From: Gemmatimonadota bacterium
Lineage (GTDB): Bacteria > Gemmatimonadota > Gemmatimonadetes > Longimicrobiales > RSA9
Assembly (NCBI GenBank): GCA_016207445.1
Contig: JACQPS010000029.1
Location: 1-20,312, forward strand
Direction: 5' to 3'
DNA: 20,312 nt
Below, one piece after another: positions 1-7,551 of this stretch. The number at the start of each line of letters is the position of its first letter. The stretch's first letter is position 1. Under the pieces are notes generated by a model, which did no database searches, was not told the DNA's origin, and worked only from the letters and a program-made list of their open reading frames with translations. The translations under genes were made by a program, and so were the position numbers.

Positions 1-1
1 G

Positions 2-661
2 GTGGCGGCCGCGGCGGAGGAGGTCCGCGCCGCTGTGGGCGACGAGGGCCTGGCCGGCCTGGTCAACAACGCCGGCGTCGTCGTGGCCGCGCCGCTCGAG
101 TTCGTGCCGCTCGACGAGGTGCGGCATCAGCTGGAGGTGAACCTGCTCGGGCCGCTCGCGCTGGTGCAGGCGCTGCTGCCGACGCTGCGGCGGGCGCGCG
201 GCCGCATCGTGAACATCGGCTCCGTCGCCGGGAAGAGCGCGCTCCCATTCATGGGTCCGTATGCGATGTCCAAGTTCGCGCTGGAGGCGCTCACCGATGC
301 GTTGCGCGTGGAGCTGATGCCCTGGGACGTGCGCGTGGCCGTGGTCGAGCCCGGCGCCGTGGCCACCTCCATCTGGCGGGCCTCGATCAAAGCGGCGGAC
401 GAGCTCGCGCAGCGCTTGCCGCCGCAGGCTCGGGAGCTCTACGGCAAGGCCATGGCGGTGGTGCGGCAGCGCGCGCTGAGTGGCGAGCAGCACGGCATCC
501 CGGCGGAGCGCGTGGCCCGCGCAGTCGAGCACGCGCTCACGGCCGACGCGCCGCGCACCCGCTACTTGCTCGGGTGGGATTCGAAGTTGCGGCTCTTGCT
601 CGAGCGGCTTCCGGACCGCCTGCGCGACCGCGTCATCGCGAAGGCGTTATACGAGGGCTGA
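2..661 (+). CDS. SDR family NAD(P)-dependent oxidoreductase, 5'-truncated by window edge
   Basis: This is the C-terminal part (about 219 residues) of a classical short-chain dehydrogenase/reductase. The NNAG motif is at residues 22-25 of the visible part, the catalytic Ser is about 74 (in a GSVAG context), and the YxxxK pair is Tyr87/Lys91. The PG motif after the active site (about 117-118) is present. The N-terminal Rossmann TGxxxGxG segment is missing, so the first visible GTG codon is not a real start and the gene begins upstream of the window. Classical SDRs run about 250-280 residues, which fits a loss of roughly 50. The C-terminal tail resembles the SDRs that act on hydroxysteroid, retinol or sorbitol-type alcohols, but the substrate cannot be read from sequence. 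The gene is convergent with the lipoprotein gene that follows. Confidence 0.93.
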   Translation: MAAAAEEVRAAVGDEGLAGLVNNAGVVVAAPLEFVPLDEVRHQLEVNLLGPLALVQALLPTLRRARGRIVNIGSVAGKSALPFMGPYAMSKFALEALTDALRVELMPWDVRVAVVEPGAVATSIWRASIKAADELAQRLPPQARELYGKAMAVVRQRALSGEQHGIPAERVARAVEHALTADAPRTRYLLGWDSKLRLLLERLPDRLRDRVIAKALYEG

Positions 662-664
662 GCG

Positions 665-681
665 AAGCGGTGGCTCCGCTT
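665..681 (+). terminator. Short hairpin after the SDR gene
   Basis: A 6-bp inverted repeat (AAGCGG / CCGCTT, 5-nt loop) begins 4 nt after the SDR stop codon. There is no T-run after it, so it may only be a weak terminator or an mRNA end-stabilising hairpin between two convergent genes. Confidence 0.3.
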
Positions 682-712
682 GGCGGGCGCCGCAGTTCGG
701 CTTCCGACCTGC

Positions 713-1222
713 TCAGTTCCCGCGCCGCGCGCTCCACCGGCCCCCGCGCGTAGCGCCGCGCTCCTCCCGAATCGTGAAGCTACCTTGCACGACGTCGCCC
801 TCGATCCGGCCCGTGAAGGACGTCCGCACGGTGCAGTCGCAGAAGGGATCGGTGTACGGATCCAGCCGGCCGGTCACCGTGCCGCCCGCACTGCGTACGA
901 AACGGATGGTGAGCACCTGCGGTGCCCCGGGCCCGATCGGCAGCTCCTGCGCAGGCGGCGGTGCGGTCGGACCCCAGCGGTTCGTGCCAGGGATCATGAC
1001 CACGTCGCCGTAGGCGGAGTCGCGTCCGGCCTCCAGACGAAACCAGATCTGTCCCGTGCGGCCGGTCGCCGAATCCGTGACGTAGTCGCCGCTCCACTCG
1101 CCTACGAGGGCGGCGAGGTCGGCGGCCGGGCCCGAGACCGGGACTGGATTCCACGTAACCGGCCCGCACGCGGCGAGTGCGAGCAGGCCGGCCAGTGCGC
1201 GGCTTCTCGACGAGGTCTTCAT
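713..1222 (-). CDS. Small hypothetical lipoprotein
   Basis: This 169-residue protein is of no named family that I can assign. The start is the ATG at 1222 because a GGAGG Shine-Dalgarno lies about 6 nt upstream and a lipoprotein signal peptide follows immediately: basic N-terminus, hydrophobic core, and a lipobox ending LAAC near residues 17-20. A longer reading frame continues upstream but is low-complexity Arg/Cys-rich translation without signal character. The mature part has a GEWSGxY-like opening, then short strand-like segments rich in Gly, Thr and alternating hydrophobics, a pattern that suggests a small beta-barrel or lipocalin-like fold. A CDC motif lies in the C-terminal third. It is probably anchored in the outer or inner membrane facing the periplasm. 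Function is unknown. Confidence 0.78.
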   Translation of the reverse strand: MKTSSRSRALAGLLALAACGPVTWNPVPVSGPAADLAALVGEWSGDYVTDSATGRTGQIWFRLEAGRDSAYGDVVMIPGTNRWGPTAPPPAQELPIGPGAPQVLTIRFVRSAGGTVTGRLDPYTDPFCDCTVRTSFTGRIEGDVVQGSFTIREERGATRGGRWSARRGN

Positions 1223-1262
1223 GTTCCCTCCTGGATGCGGCGCCGGCACGGTGGCGCGGCGC

Positions 1263-1292
1263 GTACTTGCGCGGCTCGTACTTGCGCGGCTA
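1263..1292. repeat. 15-bp tandem duplication at the 3' end of the universal stress gene
   Basis: Two adjacent 15-bp copies (GTACTTGCGCGGCTC, then GTACTTGCGCGGCTA) differ only in the last base. The last three bases of the second copy form, on the minus strand, the stop codon of the neighbouring universal stress protein gene. Confidence 0.7.
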
Positions 1293-2255
1293 CGGCAGCC
1301 CCACCGGCCCCGCGAGCCGGAATCCGTTGCGGCGGGTCCGGCGAACGGAGCCCACCTTCGCGCCGGGTCGGAAGAGCAACACCGGCGCCGGTGCCGTGCG
1401 CACCAGCCGCTCGGCCATGCTCCCCAGCAGCAGGCGCGACAGGCCGCCGCGCCCATGAGTGGCCAGCGCGATCAGTTCCACGGGCTGGGCCAGCGCGTAT
1501 TCTACGATCGCGGTCGCAGGGTTCGACGCGATGACAGCTTCCGCGCGCACCTCCAGCCGCCGAGCGCGCAGCCGCCGCGCGATGCCGGCGAGGTAGGCCT
1601 CGGCCGCGGTGCGCGTCCTGATCGTGACCGCCAGGTCGGCGCCGTTCGCGATGGGCGCGTAGGGGCGCACGACCGGAAGTGGCGTTTCGACGCGCAACAG
1701 CGTGTAGCGGGTGAAGCCTGGAGTCCCGAGCGCGATCGCGTGCTCGAGGACCTGTTCCGCCAGCGTGGAGCCATCGAGCGGCACCAGGATCTCCGTGAAG
1801 CCGTCCTCCCACCGTGCGGGCGGTGCATCATCGCTCGCCCGCGCCAGCAGCACCGGCAGGCCGGACCGGCGTACCAGCGGATCGGCGATGCCGCCGAACC
1901 ACGCCCGCTGCAGCGCATCCCGTCCGTGTGTGGCCATGACGACCAGGTCCACGGCGCGGTCGTGAATGGAACGCAGCAGCGCATCCACGATCGCCCCCTC
2001 CAGAATCTCCGCCCCGCACTCCACGCCGGCGCTGCGCACGCGGCCCAGCAGGGCCTGGAGATATGCGGCTTCGCGCTTCGTCGTTTCTCCCGCGTCGAGG
2101 GGCGGGCCCGCGAGTGCCTGCCGCGGCGACATCGGGACGTGTACGTGCGCGAACTCGAGCCGCGCGCCCGCCCGGCGCGCGATCCCGAGTGCGATCCCCA
2201 GCGCGTGCTCGCCGAAGCCCGAGTCGTCCAGCGGCACCAGAATCGAGCGGTACAT
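1290..2255 (-). CDS. Universal stress protein, tandem two-domain
   Basis: A 321-residue protein made of two UspA domains, about residues 1-140 and 154-297, each opening with an ILVPLD strand. The second domain keeps the nucleotide-binding signature, ATHG at 265-268 followed nine residues later by GS (278-279). The first has ATHG at 108-111 but GG instead of G-Ser/Thr at 121-122, so its site may be weakened. The start is the ATG at 2255, preceded by a GGAGG about 6 nt away. The reading frame stays open upstream but is Arg/Pro-rich shadow sequence. Tandem Usp proteins are soluble cytoplasmic ATP-binding proteins induced by starvation, redox or hypoxic stress. A C-terminal basic tail of about 20 residues (RRTRRN...) follows the second domain. 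It is transcribed divergently from the peptidyl-prolyl isomerase gene. Confidence 0.93.
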   Translation of the reverse strand: MYRSILVPLDDSGFGEHALGIALGIARRAGARLEFAHVHVPMSPRQALAGPPLDAGETTKREAAYLQALLGRVRSAGVECGAEILEGAIVDALLRSIHDRAVDLVVMATHGRDALQRAWFGGIADPLVRRSGLPVLLARASDDAPPARWEDGFTEILVPLDGSTLAEQVLEHAIALGTPGFTRYTLLRVETPLPVVRPYAPIANGADLAVTIRTRTAAEAYLAGIARRLRARRLEVRAEAVIASNPATAIVEYALAQPVELIALATHGRGGLSRLLLGSMAERLVRTAPAPVLLFRPGAKVGSVRRTRRNGFRLAGPVGLP

Positions 2256-2571
2256 ACCTGCCTCCTGTCGTCGTGCCGGGGGTCCGCCGGCCAGTGACCT
2301 CGCCTGGTGTCCGCCCGGCCGCACAGGCTCCCACCAGACTACGGCGCCACCGGCCGCCGTTCTGTCAGGAAATCGACGAATTCCGGGTAGGAAACGGCGG
2401 ATCGTTTGTCGGGCAGCACCCGACGCCCGCTCCCGCCTGCGCCGGCCGAGTGGCCGCGCCCGGCTGTGAGCGAATCCACACAGTTCGGCGGGCCGGCATC
2501 CCTCGTGCGGGGTGCGCGTGCCCGCAACGCCCGCTATACTGGTTGCGCCTTCGCACCCGATGAGGAAACGC
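2256..2571. other. Intergenic region between divergent usp and ppi genes
   Basis: About 316 bases without a supported gene. It must hold the promoters of both flanking divergent genes. The usp ribosome-binding site is at its left edge and a TATACT -10 candidate for the isomerase gene is at 2535-2540. Short open frames run across it, but none has a ribosome-binding site or recognisable protein character. Confidence 0.6.
2535..2540 (+). promoter_or_regulatory. Candidate -10 element of the ppi gene
   Basis: TATACT stands out in otherwise very GC-rich DNA 31 nt before the chosen ATG. Transcription would then begin near 2547, downstream of the first in-frame GTG at 2512, which supports the later start. 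No good -35 hexamer lies 16-18 nt upstream. Confidence 0.4.
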
Positions 2572-3243
2572 ATGCGACGAGCCCACGGCCGCGCGGTCCA
2601 CCGGGCTGCGCTCGCGCTGGCGGCCGGCATCGCCGCGGCTTGCGGCGGCAAAGGATCCGACGACGTGCTGAAACAACCGGAGGCGGCTGCGTTCCGCCAG
2701 ACGGCGCCGGCGAGTTTCCGTGTCCGCTTCGAGACGACGAAGGGCGCCTTCGTGATCGAGGCTACGCGGGCGTGGGCGCCGAACGGCGTCGACCGGTTCT
2801 ATAACCTGGCGGGCAACGGCTACTACGACGGCACCCGCTTCTTCCGGGTCGTCCCGGACTTCGTCGTCCAGTGGGGGATCCACGGCGATCCCTCGGTCAA
2901 CACCGCCTGGCGAACCCGTTCGATCCCCGATGACCCCGTGACGCAGAGCAACACGCGCGGCATGGTCACGTTCGCCATGGCGGGCCCGAATACGCGCACG
3001 ACGCAGCTCTTCATCAATCTGCGCGACAACACTGCCCTGGATGAGATGGGCTTCGCCCCGATCGGAAAGGTCGTGGAGGGGATGGACGTCGTGGACCGGC
3101 TATACGCCGGTTACGGCGAGGGCGCGCCGCGAGGACGCGGACCGGACCAGGGGCGCATGCACGCGCAGGGAAACGAGTACCTCGAGCGCTACTTCCCCAA
3201 CCTCGACTTCATTCGTGCGGCGGTCGTAGAGGGCAAGCCGTAG
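2572..3243 (+). CDS. Cyclophilin-type peptidyl-prolyl cis-trans isomerase, probable lipoprotein
   Basis: A 223-residue protein with a single cyclophilin domain from about residue 47 to 180. It has the FFRVVPDFVVQ segment carrying the catalytic-type Arg92, Phe97 and Gln100, the RTTQLFINL strand (143-150, equivalent to GSQFFI), and the GKVVEGMDVVD end motif (165-175). It catalyses cis-trans isomerisation of Xaa-Pro bonds. The N-terminus is basic then hydrophobic and ends in AAAC (Cys24). That is a slightly atypical lipobox with Ala at -3, so the protein is probably exported and lipidated and acts as a periplasmic foldase. The start at 2572 is preferred because GAGGA sits 5 nt upstream; an ATG at 2560 and a GTG at 2512 are in frame but lack this. 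A C-terminal extension (RGRGPDQGRMHAQG...) lies beyond the domain and is common in proteins of this type. Confidence 0.92.
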   Translation: MRRAHGRAVHRAALALAAGIAAACGGKGSDDVLKQPEAAAFRQTAPASFRVRFETTKGAFVIEATRAWAPNGVDRFYNLAGNGYYDGTRFFRVVPDFVVQWGIHGDPSVNTAWRTRSIPDDPVTQSNTRGMVTFAMAGPNTRTTQLFINLRDNTALDEMGFAPIGKVVEGMDVVDRLYAGYGEGAPRGRGPDQGRMHAQGNEYLERYFPNLDFIRAAVVEGKP

Positions 3244-3274
3244 CGGCGGCCGCTGTGAGGGCACGCGCGGCTGG

Positions 3275-3311
3275 CCCCTCGACGGAGCCTGCTCCGAGCG
3301 AGGTCGAAGGG
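3275..3311. repeat. REP-like double inverted repeat / possible terminator after ppi
   Basis: Outer arms CCCCTCGAC (3275-3283) and GTCGAAGGG (3303-3311) pair with one bulge and enclose an inner hairpin, GGAG/CTCC with a 4-nt loop (3284-3295). It lies 32 nt after the isomerase stop. CCCCTCGAC...GTCGAAGGG-type palindromes resemble dispersed intergenic palindromes of GC-rich genomes. No second copy is visible in this window. Confidence 0.5.
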
Positions 3312-3462
3312 CTCGGGTACGCCCTTGCCCCCGCCCGCCTCCAGCTTACAAACGCTTCCTCCTCCACCTGACCACTTTTCCGGTGTTTCCCGACAGATCG
3401 GCGACTCCTCGCCGGCCACTATTTCGGGTGCGCTTCGACCCATCGCGGGAGGAGGAGCTGTC

Positions 3463-3708
3463 ATGAACACCTCATACAACGTCGGCCGGCGTGACCAGGC
3501 CCTGCGCCTGGTGCTGGGCTTCGCGCTCATGGTGGCGGGCGCGTCCGGCCTGCTCTCCGCCTGGCCGAGCCTGGGCTTCACGGTCGTGGGCGCGATGGCC
3601 ATTCTCACCGGCATCGCCCGAGTCTGTCCGCTGTACCGGCTGGTCGGGATCAATACGTTCGGGCCGGAGCGCGAGTCACTGCCTTCGGATCCAGCCGCCA
3701 AGTCGTGA
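3463..3708 (+). CDS. DUF2892 (YgaP-like) small inner-membrane protein
   Basis: An 81-residue protein matching the DUF2892 pattern: an N-terminal NVGRRDQALRLVLG segment, two hydrophobic helices (about residues 13-32 and 36-54), then the short CPLYRLVGINT signature near 57-67. The family forms the membrane part of YgaP-type rhodanese proteins or occurs alone as here; the conserved Cys lies next to the membrane. The start at 3463 is fixed by a strong GGGAGGAGGAG Shine-Dalgarno just upstream. The frame remains open upstream but carries no protein-like sequence. Stand-alone DUF2892 proteins have no well-defined function; links to sulfur or thiol chemistry come from YgaP only. Confidence 0.88.
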   Translation: MNTSYNVGRRDQALRLVLGFALMVAGASGLLSAWPSLGFTVVGAMAILTGIARVCPLYRLVGINTFGPERESLPSDPAAKS

Positions 3709-3726
3709 GCTGCGGCCAGCATTGCT

Positions 3727-3756
3727 CGGCGAGCGGAGCTTCCGCTCCGCTCGCCG
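3727..3756. terminator. Strong bidirectional hairpin between convergent genes
   Basis: A perfect 13-bp inverted repeat (CGGCGAGCGGAGC / GCTCCGCTCGCCG) with a TTCC loop sits between the stop of the DUF2892 gene (3708) and the stop of the DksA-like gene (3768). There is no T-run on either side. The position and perfect stem suggest it ends transcription from both sides or protects 3' ends. Confidence 0.65.
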
Positions 3757-3767
3757 GCGCGGACTGC

Positions 3768-4139
3768 TCACGCGTGCCCGCCAGCCTTGCTCTCGCAGCT
3801 CATGCACAGCCGGGCCCACGGCACGAGCGCCAGCCGCTCGAAGGGTATGGCGCTGCCGCAGTGCTCACACACACCGAACCACTCCGGTTGCTGGTAGAGC
3901 TTGCGCAGCGCCGCGTTGATCTGCTCCAGCAACTGCGCTTCTTTCTCGGCTAGCACGTAGTCCAGGTCCTCACGGGTATGCTCGATTTCGGCGACCTGGG
4001 GCACGGCGACGGCCTCCTCCGCGACTGGGCCGGGCGCCTCGAGCTCGATGCGCTCGTCCATCTTTGCGAGCACCCCCAGCTTGGAGGCACGCTCTTCCAA
4101 GAGGCTTCGTTCCAGGTATCTCCGTTCGGATCGCGTCAT
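3768..4139 (-). CDS. TraR/DksA C4-type zinc-finger protein
   Basis: A 123-residue protein with a charged, probably coiled-coil N-terminal half (residues 1-85, including the EKEAQLLEQINAALRKL segment) and a C-terminal C4 zinc finger. The finger is CEHC, 17 residues, then CMSC, which is the DksA/TraR spacing. DksA-family proteins enter the RNA polymerase secondary channel and, often with ppGpp, redirect transcription during starvation. The DksA tip residues (Asp-x-x-Asp-x-Ala) are not obvious, so this is a DksA-like paralogue rather than confirmed DksA. The start ATG at 4139 has a GAGG about 5 nt upstream. It is convergent with the DUF2892 gene. Confidence 0.9.
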   Translation of the reverse strand: MTRSERRYLERSLLEERASKLGVLAKMDERIELEAPGPVAEEAVAVPQVAEIEHTREDLDYVLAEKEAQLLEQINAALRKLYQQPEWFGVCEHCGSAIPFERLALVPWARLCMSCESKAGGHA

Positions 4140-4233
4140 GGTAGCCTCGCGAGATCGAATCGGTGTGAGCTGCCGGCGATGGCGCGGCCGACATTACCCG
4201 CCACGCTCGCAATCATAGACCGGGCAGCGGGCC

Positions 4234-4554
4234 TCAGCGTGCGCCGTTCGCTGCGGCCGGAGACAGCGTCACCCAGTTCGGCAGCGTCCCCTCGCCGAAT
4301 CCGCCGCTGTCACAGCCGAGCGGATCCGCATCGCGCTCGGCTCTCGTGATGATCAGGGAGGAGCGTGAAGAGACGCCGCGCGACAGGAAGTAATTCACGG
4401 CCGCGTCGGTGAGCACGTCGAAGAAGGACACGAGGAGACGAACTCGGGGATGCCCCGCTTGTCGAGGTCCCAAACGTTGTCCGCCCCGGGCCCGGTGCCG
4501 TCGGAGCACGCGAGCAGCGAGGCCAGGGCGAGGAGACCGAACGCGAAACGACTG
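4234..4554 (-). pseudogene. Frameshifted hypothetical lipoprotein remnant
   Basis: Two minus-strand frames together read like one small exported protein. The upstream part (about 4554 down to 4430) encodes DLSRFAFG, a hydrophobic stretch and a lipobox LLAC, then SDGTGPGADNVWDLDKRGIPEF. Near 4425-4440 the sense moves to another frame, which continues SFFDVLTDAAVNYFLSRG and runs to the TGA at 4234-4236. The signal-peptide frame has no ATG or GTG close by, while the nearest GTG after a possible ribosome-binding site lies in another frame, which hints at a second lesion. Sequencing or assembly error is an alternative to true decay. No family was recognised, and the exact ends are approximate. Confidence 0.45.
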
Positions 4555-4629
4555 AGATCCAGGGCTCGCCGGGCGCCTCCACAGAATCGGGTGCGCCCGA
4601 ATGTGCCGCGGAAGCGAAACCCTCGCTAT

Positions 4630-4665
4630 CGGGAGATCTCCGCGGGTGGCGTAGGAGATCTCCCG
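4630..4665 (-). terminator. 12-bp stem hairpin after the GNAT/acyl-CoA synthetase gene
   Basis: CGGGAGATCTCC (4630-4641) and GGAGATCTCCCG (4654-4665) form a perfect 12-bp stem with a 12-nt loop, 18 nt beyond the stop codon at 4683. Each arm contains the self-complementary core GGAGATCTCC, so it could also be a pair of protein-binding sites. A transcription end for the large minus-strand gene is the simplest reading. Confidence 0.55.
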
Positions 4666-4682
4666 GCCCGCAACGGCCGCGA

Positions 4683-7412
4683 TCAGCGCGCTCCCAGGAG
4701 CGGCGACGGCTCCGCGGCTGCGACCCGCACGCGGGCATCGACGATGCTCGCGCCGCGCTCGTGCACCAGGATGGGGTTGAGGTCCAGCTCGGCGATCTGC
4801 GGCAGCTCGTCGACCAGCGCAGCGACCCGCAGGATGGCGTCGATCAAGGCGTTCACATCGTGCGCTGGTCCGCCGCGATAGCCGGTGAGGAGCGGGAAGG
4901 TCTTCAGCTCGCGCACCATCTCCTCGGCGTCGCCGCGCGAGAGGGGCGTGAGTCGGACCGCCACGTCCTTGAGCAGCTCCACCAGCACGCCGCCGGCGCC
5001 GCACGCGATGACAGGGCCGAACTGTGCATCGTGCGCGACGCCGACGATCATCTCAATGCCGCGCGGCGCCATTCGCTGCACCAGGAATGCGCTCGGCGCC
5101 GTTCCCGCAGCGGCGAGCCGCTCGTTCAGCTCGCGCGCGGCGCTGGCCACCGCGCCCGGCGCCAGCGCCAGCCGCACCGCACCGGCCTCGGTCTTGTGCA
5201 GGAGTCCGCGTGCGATCGCCTTGAGCGCCACTTCACCATCCAGCTCGGCGGCGGCGGCGGCCGCCGCCTCGGGCGTGGCGGCGACGCGCTGCTCGAGCAG
5301 CGGCAGGCCGTAGCACGCCAGCAGCCCCCCCACCTCGTCGGGCGAGAGCCACTCTTCGCCGCGTCCCAGGGCGGCGGCGACGATGGCGGCAGCCTCCTCG
5401 CGGCGCACGTCCTCCAACTGCGCCGCGGCCGGCGGCGGTCGGCCGAGCCATTCTCCGTAGCGCGCAGCCCGGGCCAGGGCGATGGCGGCATCCTCCGGGA
5501 AGGCATAGGAGGGGATGCGCAGGTCCGCGGCGTGCAGCTCCTTGGGCATGCCGCGCGCTTGCATGAAGACCGTGAGCACCGGCTTTTCGCGGCCGAACGC
5601 ACGAGCTCCATCCACGATCGCGCGGGCGACGTCCTCCGGTCGCGTGACCACCGGCGGTATGAAGATGACGACCAGCGCATCCACATTCGGATCGCGGCCG
5701 ACGATCCCGGTGGCTGCGCGGTACTGTTCCGCGGTGGCCGATGCGATCATGTCCACCGGATTGGTGACCGTGGCTTCCGGCGGCAGCACCGCGCGCAACG
5801 CGGCCTGCGTCTCCGCCGTCAGCACCGGGATTGCGAGCCCCTCGGCCTCCGCGGCATCTGCGCAGAGGATGCCGGGGCCGCCGGCATTCGTCAGGATGGC
5901 GACCTGCCGGCCCCGCGGCGGCGGCTGGTGCGCGATCAGGGAGGCGACGTCGAACATCTCCTCGAGCGTGTCGGTGCGGATCACGCCCGCATGACGGAAG
6001 AGTGCGTCCACGGTGACGTCGGAGGCGGCGATCAGTGCACCGGTGTGCGACCCGGTCGCGCGGGCTCCCGCGGGCGAGCGCCCGCTCTTCACGGCCACGA
6101 TGGGCTTCCTGCGCCCCACGCGCTGCGCGATGCGCTTGAACTTGCGGGGGTTCCCGAACGATTCCAGGTAGAGCAGGATCACGTTGGTATTCGGGTCCGC
6201 CTCCCAGTAGCGAATCAGGTCGTTGCCCGAGATGTCCGCCTTGTTTCCGACCGAAACGAAGCTGGAGAGGCCGAGTCCCAATGCGCTCGCGTGGTCCATG
6301 ACGGCGAGGCCGAGCGCGCCGCTCTGCGACATGAACGCAATGCGGCCGGTGGGTGGCGGGGCCGGCGCGAACGTCGCGTTCAGCCGCACCTCGGGGTCGG
6401 TGTTGACCAGGCCCATGCAGTTGGGTCCGATCAAGCGCATCCCCGCCGCGCGGCAGATGCGCAGCAGCGCCGCCTGCCGTTGCTTCCCCGCCTCCCCCGT
6501 TTCTGCGAAGCCGGCCGAGATCACGACCAGCGCGCGCACGCCCTTGCGGCCGCACGCCTCCGCAACCGTGAGCACGTGCTCGACCGGGACCACGATCACC
6601 GCCAGATCGACGGGGCCCGGCACCTCCTCGATGACCGGGTAGGCGCGGACACTCTGGACGACGTCCGCGCTCGGGTTCACCGGGTAGACCGGCCCCTGAA
6701 ACTCGTACGCAAGCAGGTTGTGCAGCACCTCGCCGCCGATCGTGCCGCGGCGGCGCGAAGCGCCGATCACGGCGACCGAACGGGGTCGAAGGAAGGCCTG
6801 CAGTGCGCTGGCCGCCGCAGTCCACTCGCGTTGCTCGAACCGCTCGAGCGCAGCGCGCGTGAGCTCGGTGGGGAACCGGACGCGAATCTCTCCCGGCGCC
6901 GGCTGGAGCTGGACGGGGAAGCCGGACTCGCGGAACACGGCGAGCATCTGCTCATTGTGGGGCAGGACGAGCGCCTCGAAGGCGCCAATGCCGCGCGTGG
7001 CTGCAACCTGCGCGAGCTGCCCCAGCAGGATCGTGCCCAACCCTTGCCCCTGGCATTCGTCCGCGATCGTGAACGCGACCTCTGCGCGGTCGTCCGCCGT
7101 CAGCGTGTACATGGCATGGCCGATGATCCGCTCGTCTCGGCCCGCGGTGGCGACCAGGCCGAACGAGCGCTCCGGCTCGGGGTTCGCCTCCCGCGCCGCT
7201 TCCTTTCTCAGCATCGGCTCGCCGACGGCGGCGAAGAAGCGGAGCGCGCGCGAGCGGTCCGACAGGCCGCGGTAGAAGGCGTACAGGCGCGCCTCGTCCT
7301 CGGGCCGGACCGGACGCACCCGTACGGTCGAGCCGTTTCGCAGTACGACGTCGGCCTCGAAGTGTGCCGAGCGCAGCACGCCCGGCCGGCTTGCCTCACG
7401 GGCGGGATCCAT
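4683..7412 (-). CDS. GNAT acetyltransferase / NDP-forming acyl-CoA synthetase fusion (Pat-like)
   Basis: A 909-residue protein. An N-terminal GNAT domain (about 25-185) carries the acetyl-CoA loop QGQGLG at 121-126. Next comes an NDP-forming acyl-CoA synthetase: a CoA-binding Rossmann domain (from PRSVAVIGASR, 210-220), succinyl-CoA-ligase-like domains with the phospho-His motif GSHTGA (His456), and a C-terminal ATP-grasp domain (about 680-905) with an LHKTEAGAV motif and an ELDLNPI motif near the end. Related Pat proteins acetylate lysines of acetyl-CoA synthetase and other enzymes, and the synthetase-like part senses acyl-CoA or nucleotide. The intact SHTGA means ligase activity is also possible. 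The GNAT-first order is the reverse of E. coli PatZ. The start at 7412 begins the conserved part; no Shine-Dalgarno is visible. Divergent from the flavoprotein operon. Confidence 0.92.
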   Translation of the reverse strand: MDPAREASRPGVLRSAHFEADVVLRNGSTVRVRPVRPEDEARLYAFYRGLSDRSRALRFFAAVGEPMLRKEAAREANPEPERSFGLVATAGRDERIIGHAMYTLTADDRAEVAFTIADECQGQGLGTILLGQLAQVAATRGIGAFEALVLPHNEQMLAVFRESGFPVQLQPAPGEIRVRFPTELTRAALERFEQREWTAAASALQAFLRPRSVAVIGASRRRGTIGGEVLHNLLAYEFQGPVYPVNPSADVVQSVRAYPVIEEVPGPVDLAVIVVPVEHVLTVAEACGRKGVRALVVISAGFAETGEAGKQRQAALLRICRAAGMRLIGPNCMGLVNTDPEVRLNATFAPAPPPTGRIAFMSQSGALGLAVMDHASALGLGLSSFVSVGNKADISGNDLIRYWEADPNTNVILLYLESFGNPRKFKRIAQRVGRRKPIVAVKSGRSPAGARATGSHTGALIAASDVTVDALFRHAGVIRTDTLEEMFDVASLIAHQPPPRGRQVAILTNAGGPGILCADAAEAEGLAIPVLTAETQAALRAVLPPEATVTNPVDMIASATAEQYRAATGIVGRDPNVDALVVIFIPPVVTRPEDVARAIVDGARAFGREKPVLTVFMQARGMPKELHAADLRIPSYAFPEDAAIALARAARYGEWLGRPPPAAAQLEDVRREEAAAIVAAALGRGEEWLSPDEVGGLLACYGLPLLEQRVAATPEAAAAAAAELDGEVALKAIARGLLHKTEAGAVRLALAPGAVASAARELNERLAAAGTAPSAFLVQRMAPRGIEMIVGVAHDAQFGPVIACGAGGVLVELLKDVAVRLTPLSRGDAEEMVRELKTFPLLTGYRGGPAHDVNALIDAILRVAALVDELPQIAELDLNPILVHERGASIVDARVRVAAAEPSPLLGAR

Positions 7413-7422
7413 GACGTCAGAG

Positions 7423-7449
7423 GCTATACGATTGCGTTCCAGGTGGCAA
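7423..7449 (-). promoter_or_regulatory. Possible promoter of the GNAT/synthetase gene, near-leaderless
   Basis: On the minus strand, TTGCCA (7449-7444) and TATAGC (7428-7423) are separated by 15 nt. Transcription would begin about 4-5 nt before the ATG at 7412, which would fit the missing Shine-Dalgarno. The spacer is shorter than the usual 16-18 nt, so this is tentative. Confidence 0.3.
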
Positions 7450-7454
7450 CTCGT

Positions 7455-7475
7455 GCGGCCCCTTGCTCGGGCCGC
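7455..7475. repeat. Inverted repeat in the divergent promoter region
   Basis: GCGGCCC (7455-7461) and GGGCCGC (7469-7475) form a perfect 7-bp inverted repeat with a 7-nt spacer, between two divergent transcription units. It could be an operator for one or both; nothing more specific can be said. Confidence 0.35.
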
Positions 7476-7551
7476 TGGTCGGGGTCTATCGGAGAAGGCG
7501 TGCGGCCATGCATCTTTGCGCCGTGCGCACGCTCGCCAGGGGAGGCTCGCC

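Noticed and set aside
2339..2527. Small minus-strand frame ending in PEFVDFLTERRPVAP
   Set aside because: No ribosome-binding site, Arg/Gly-rich start and no recognisable family; kept as intergenic.
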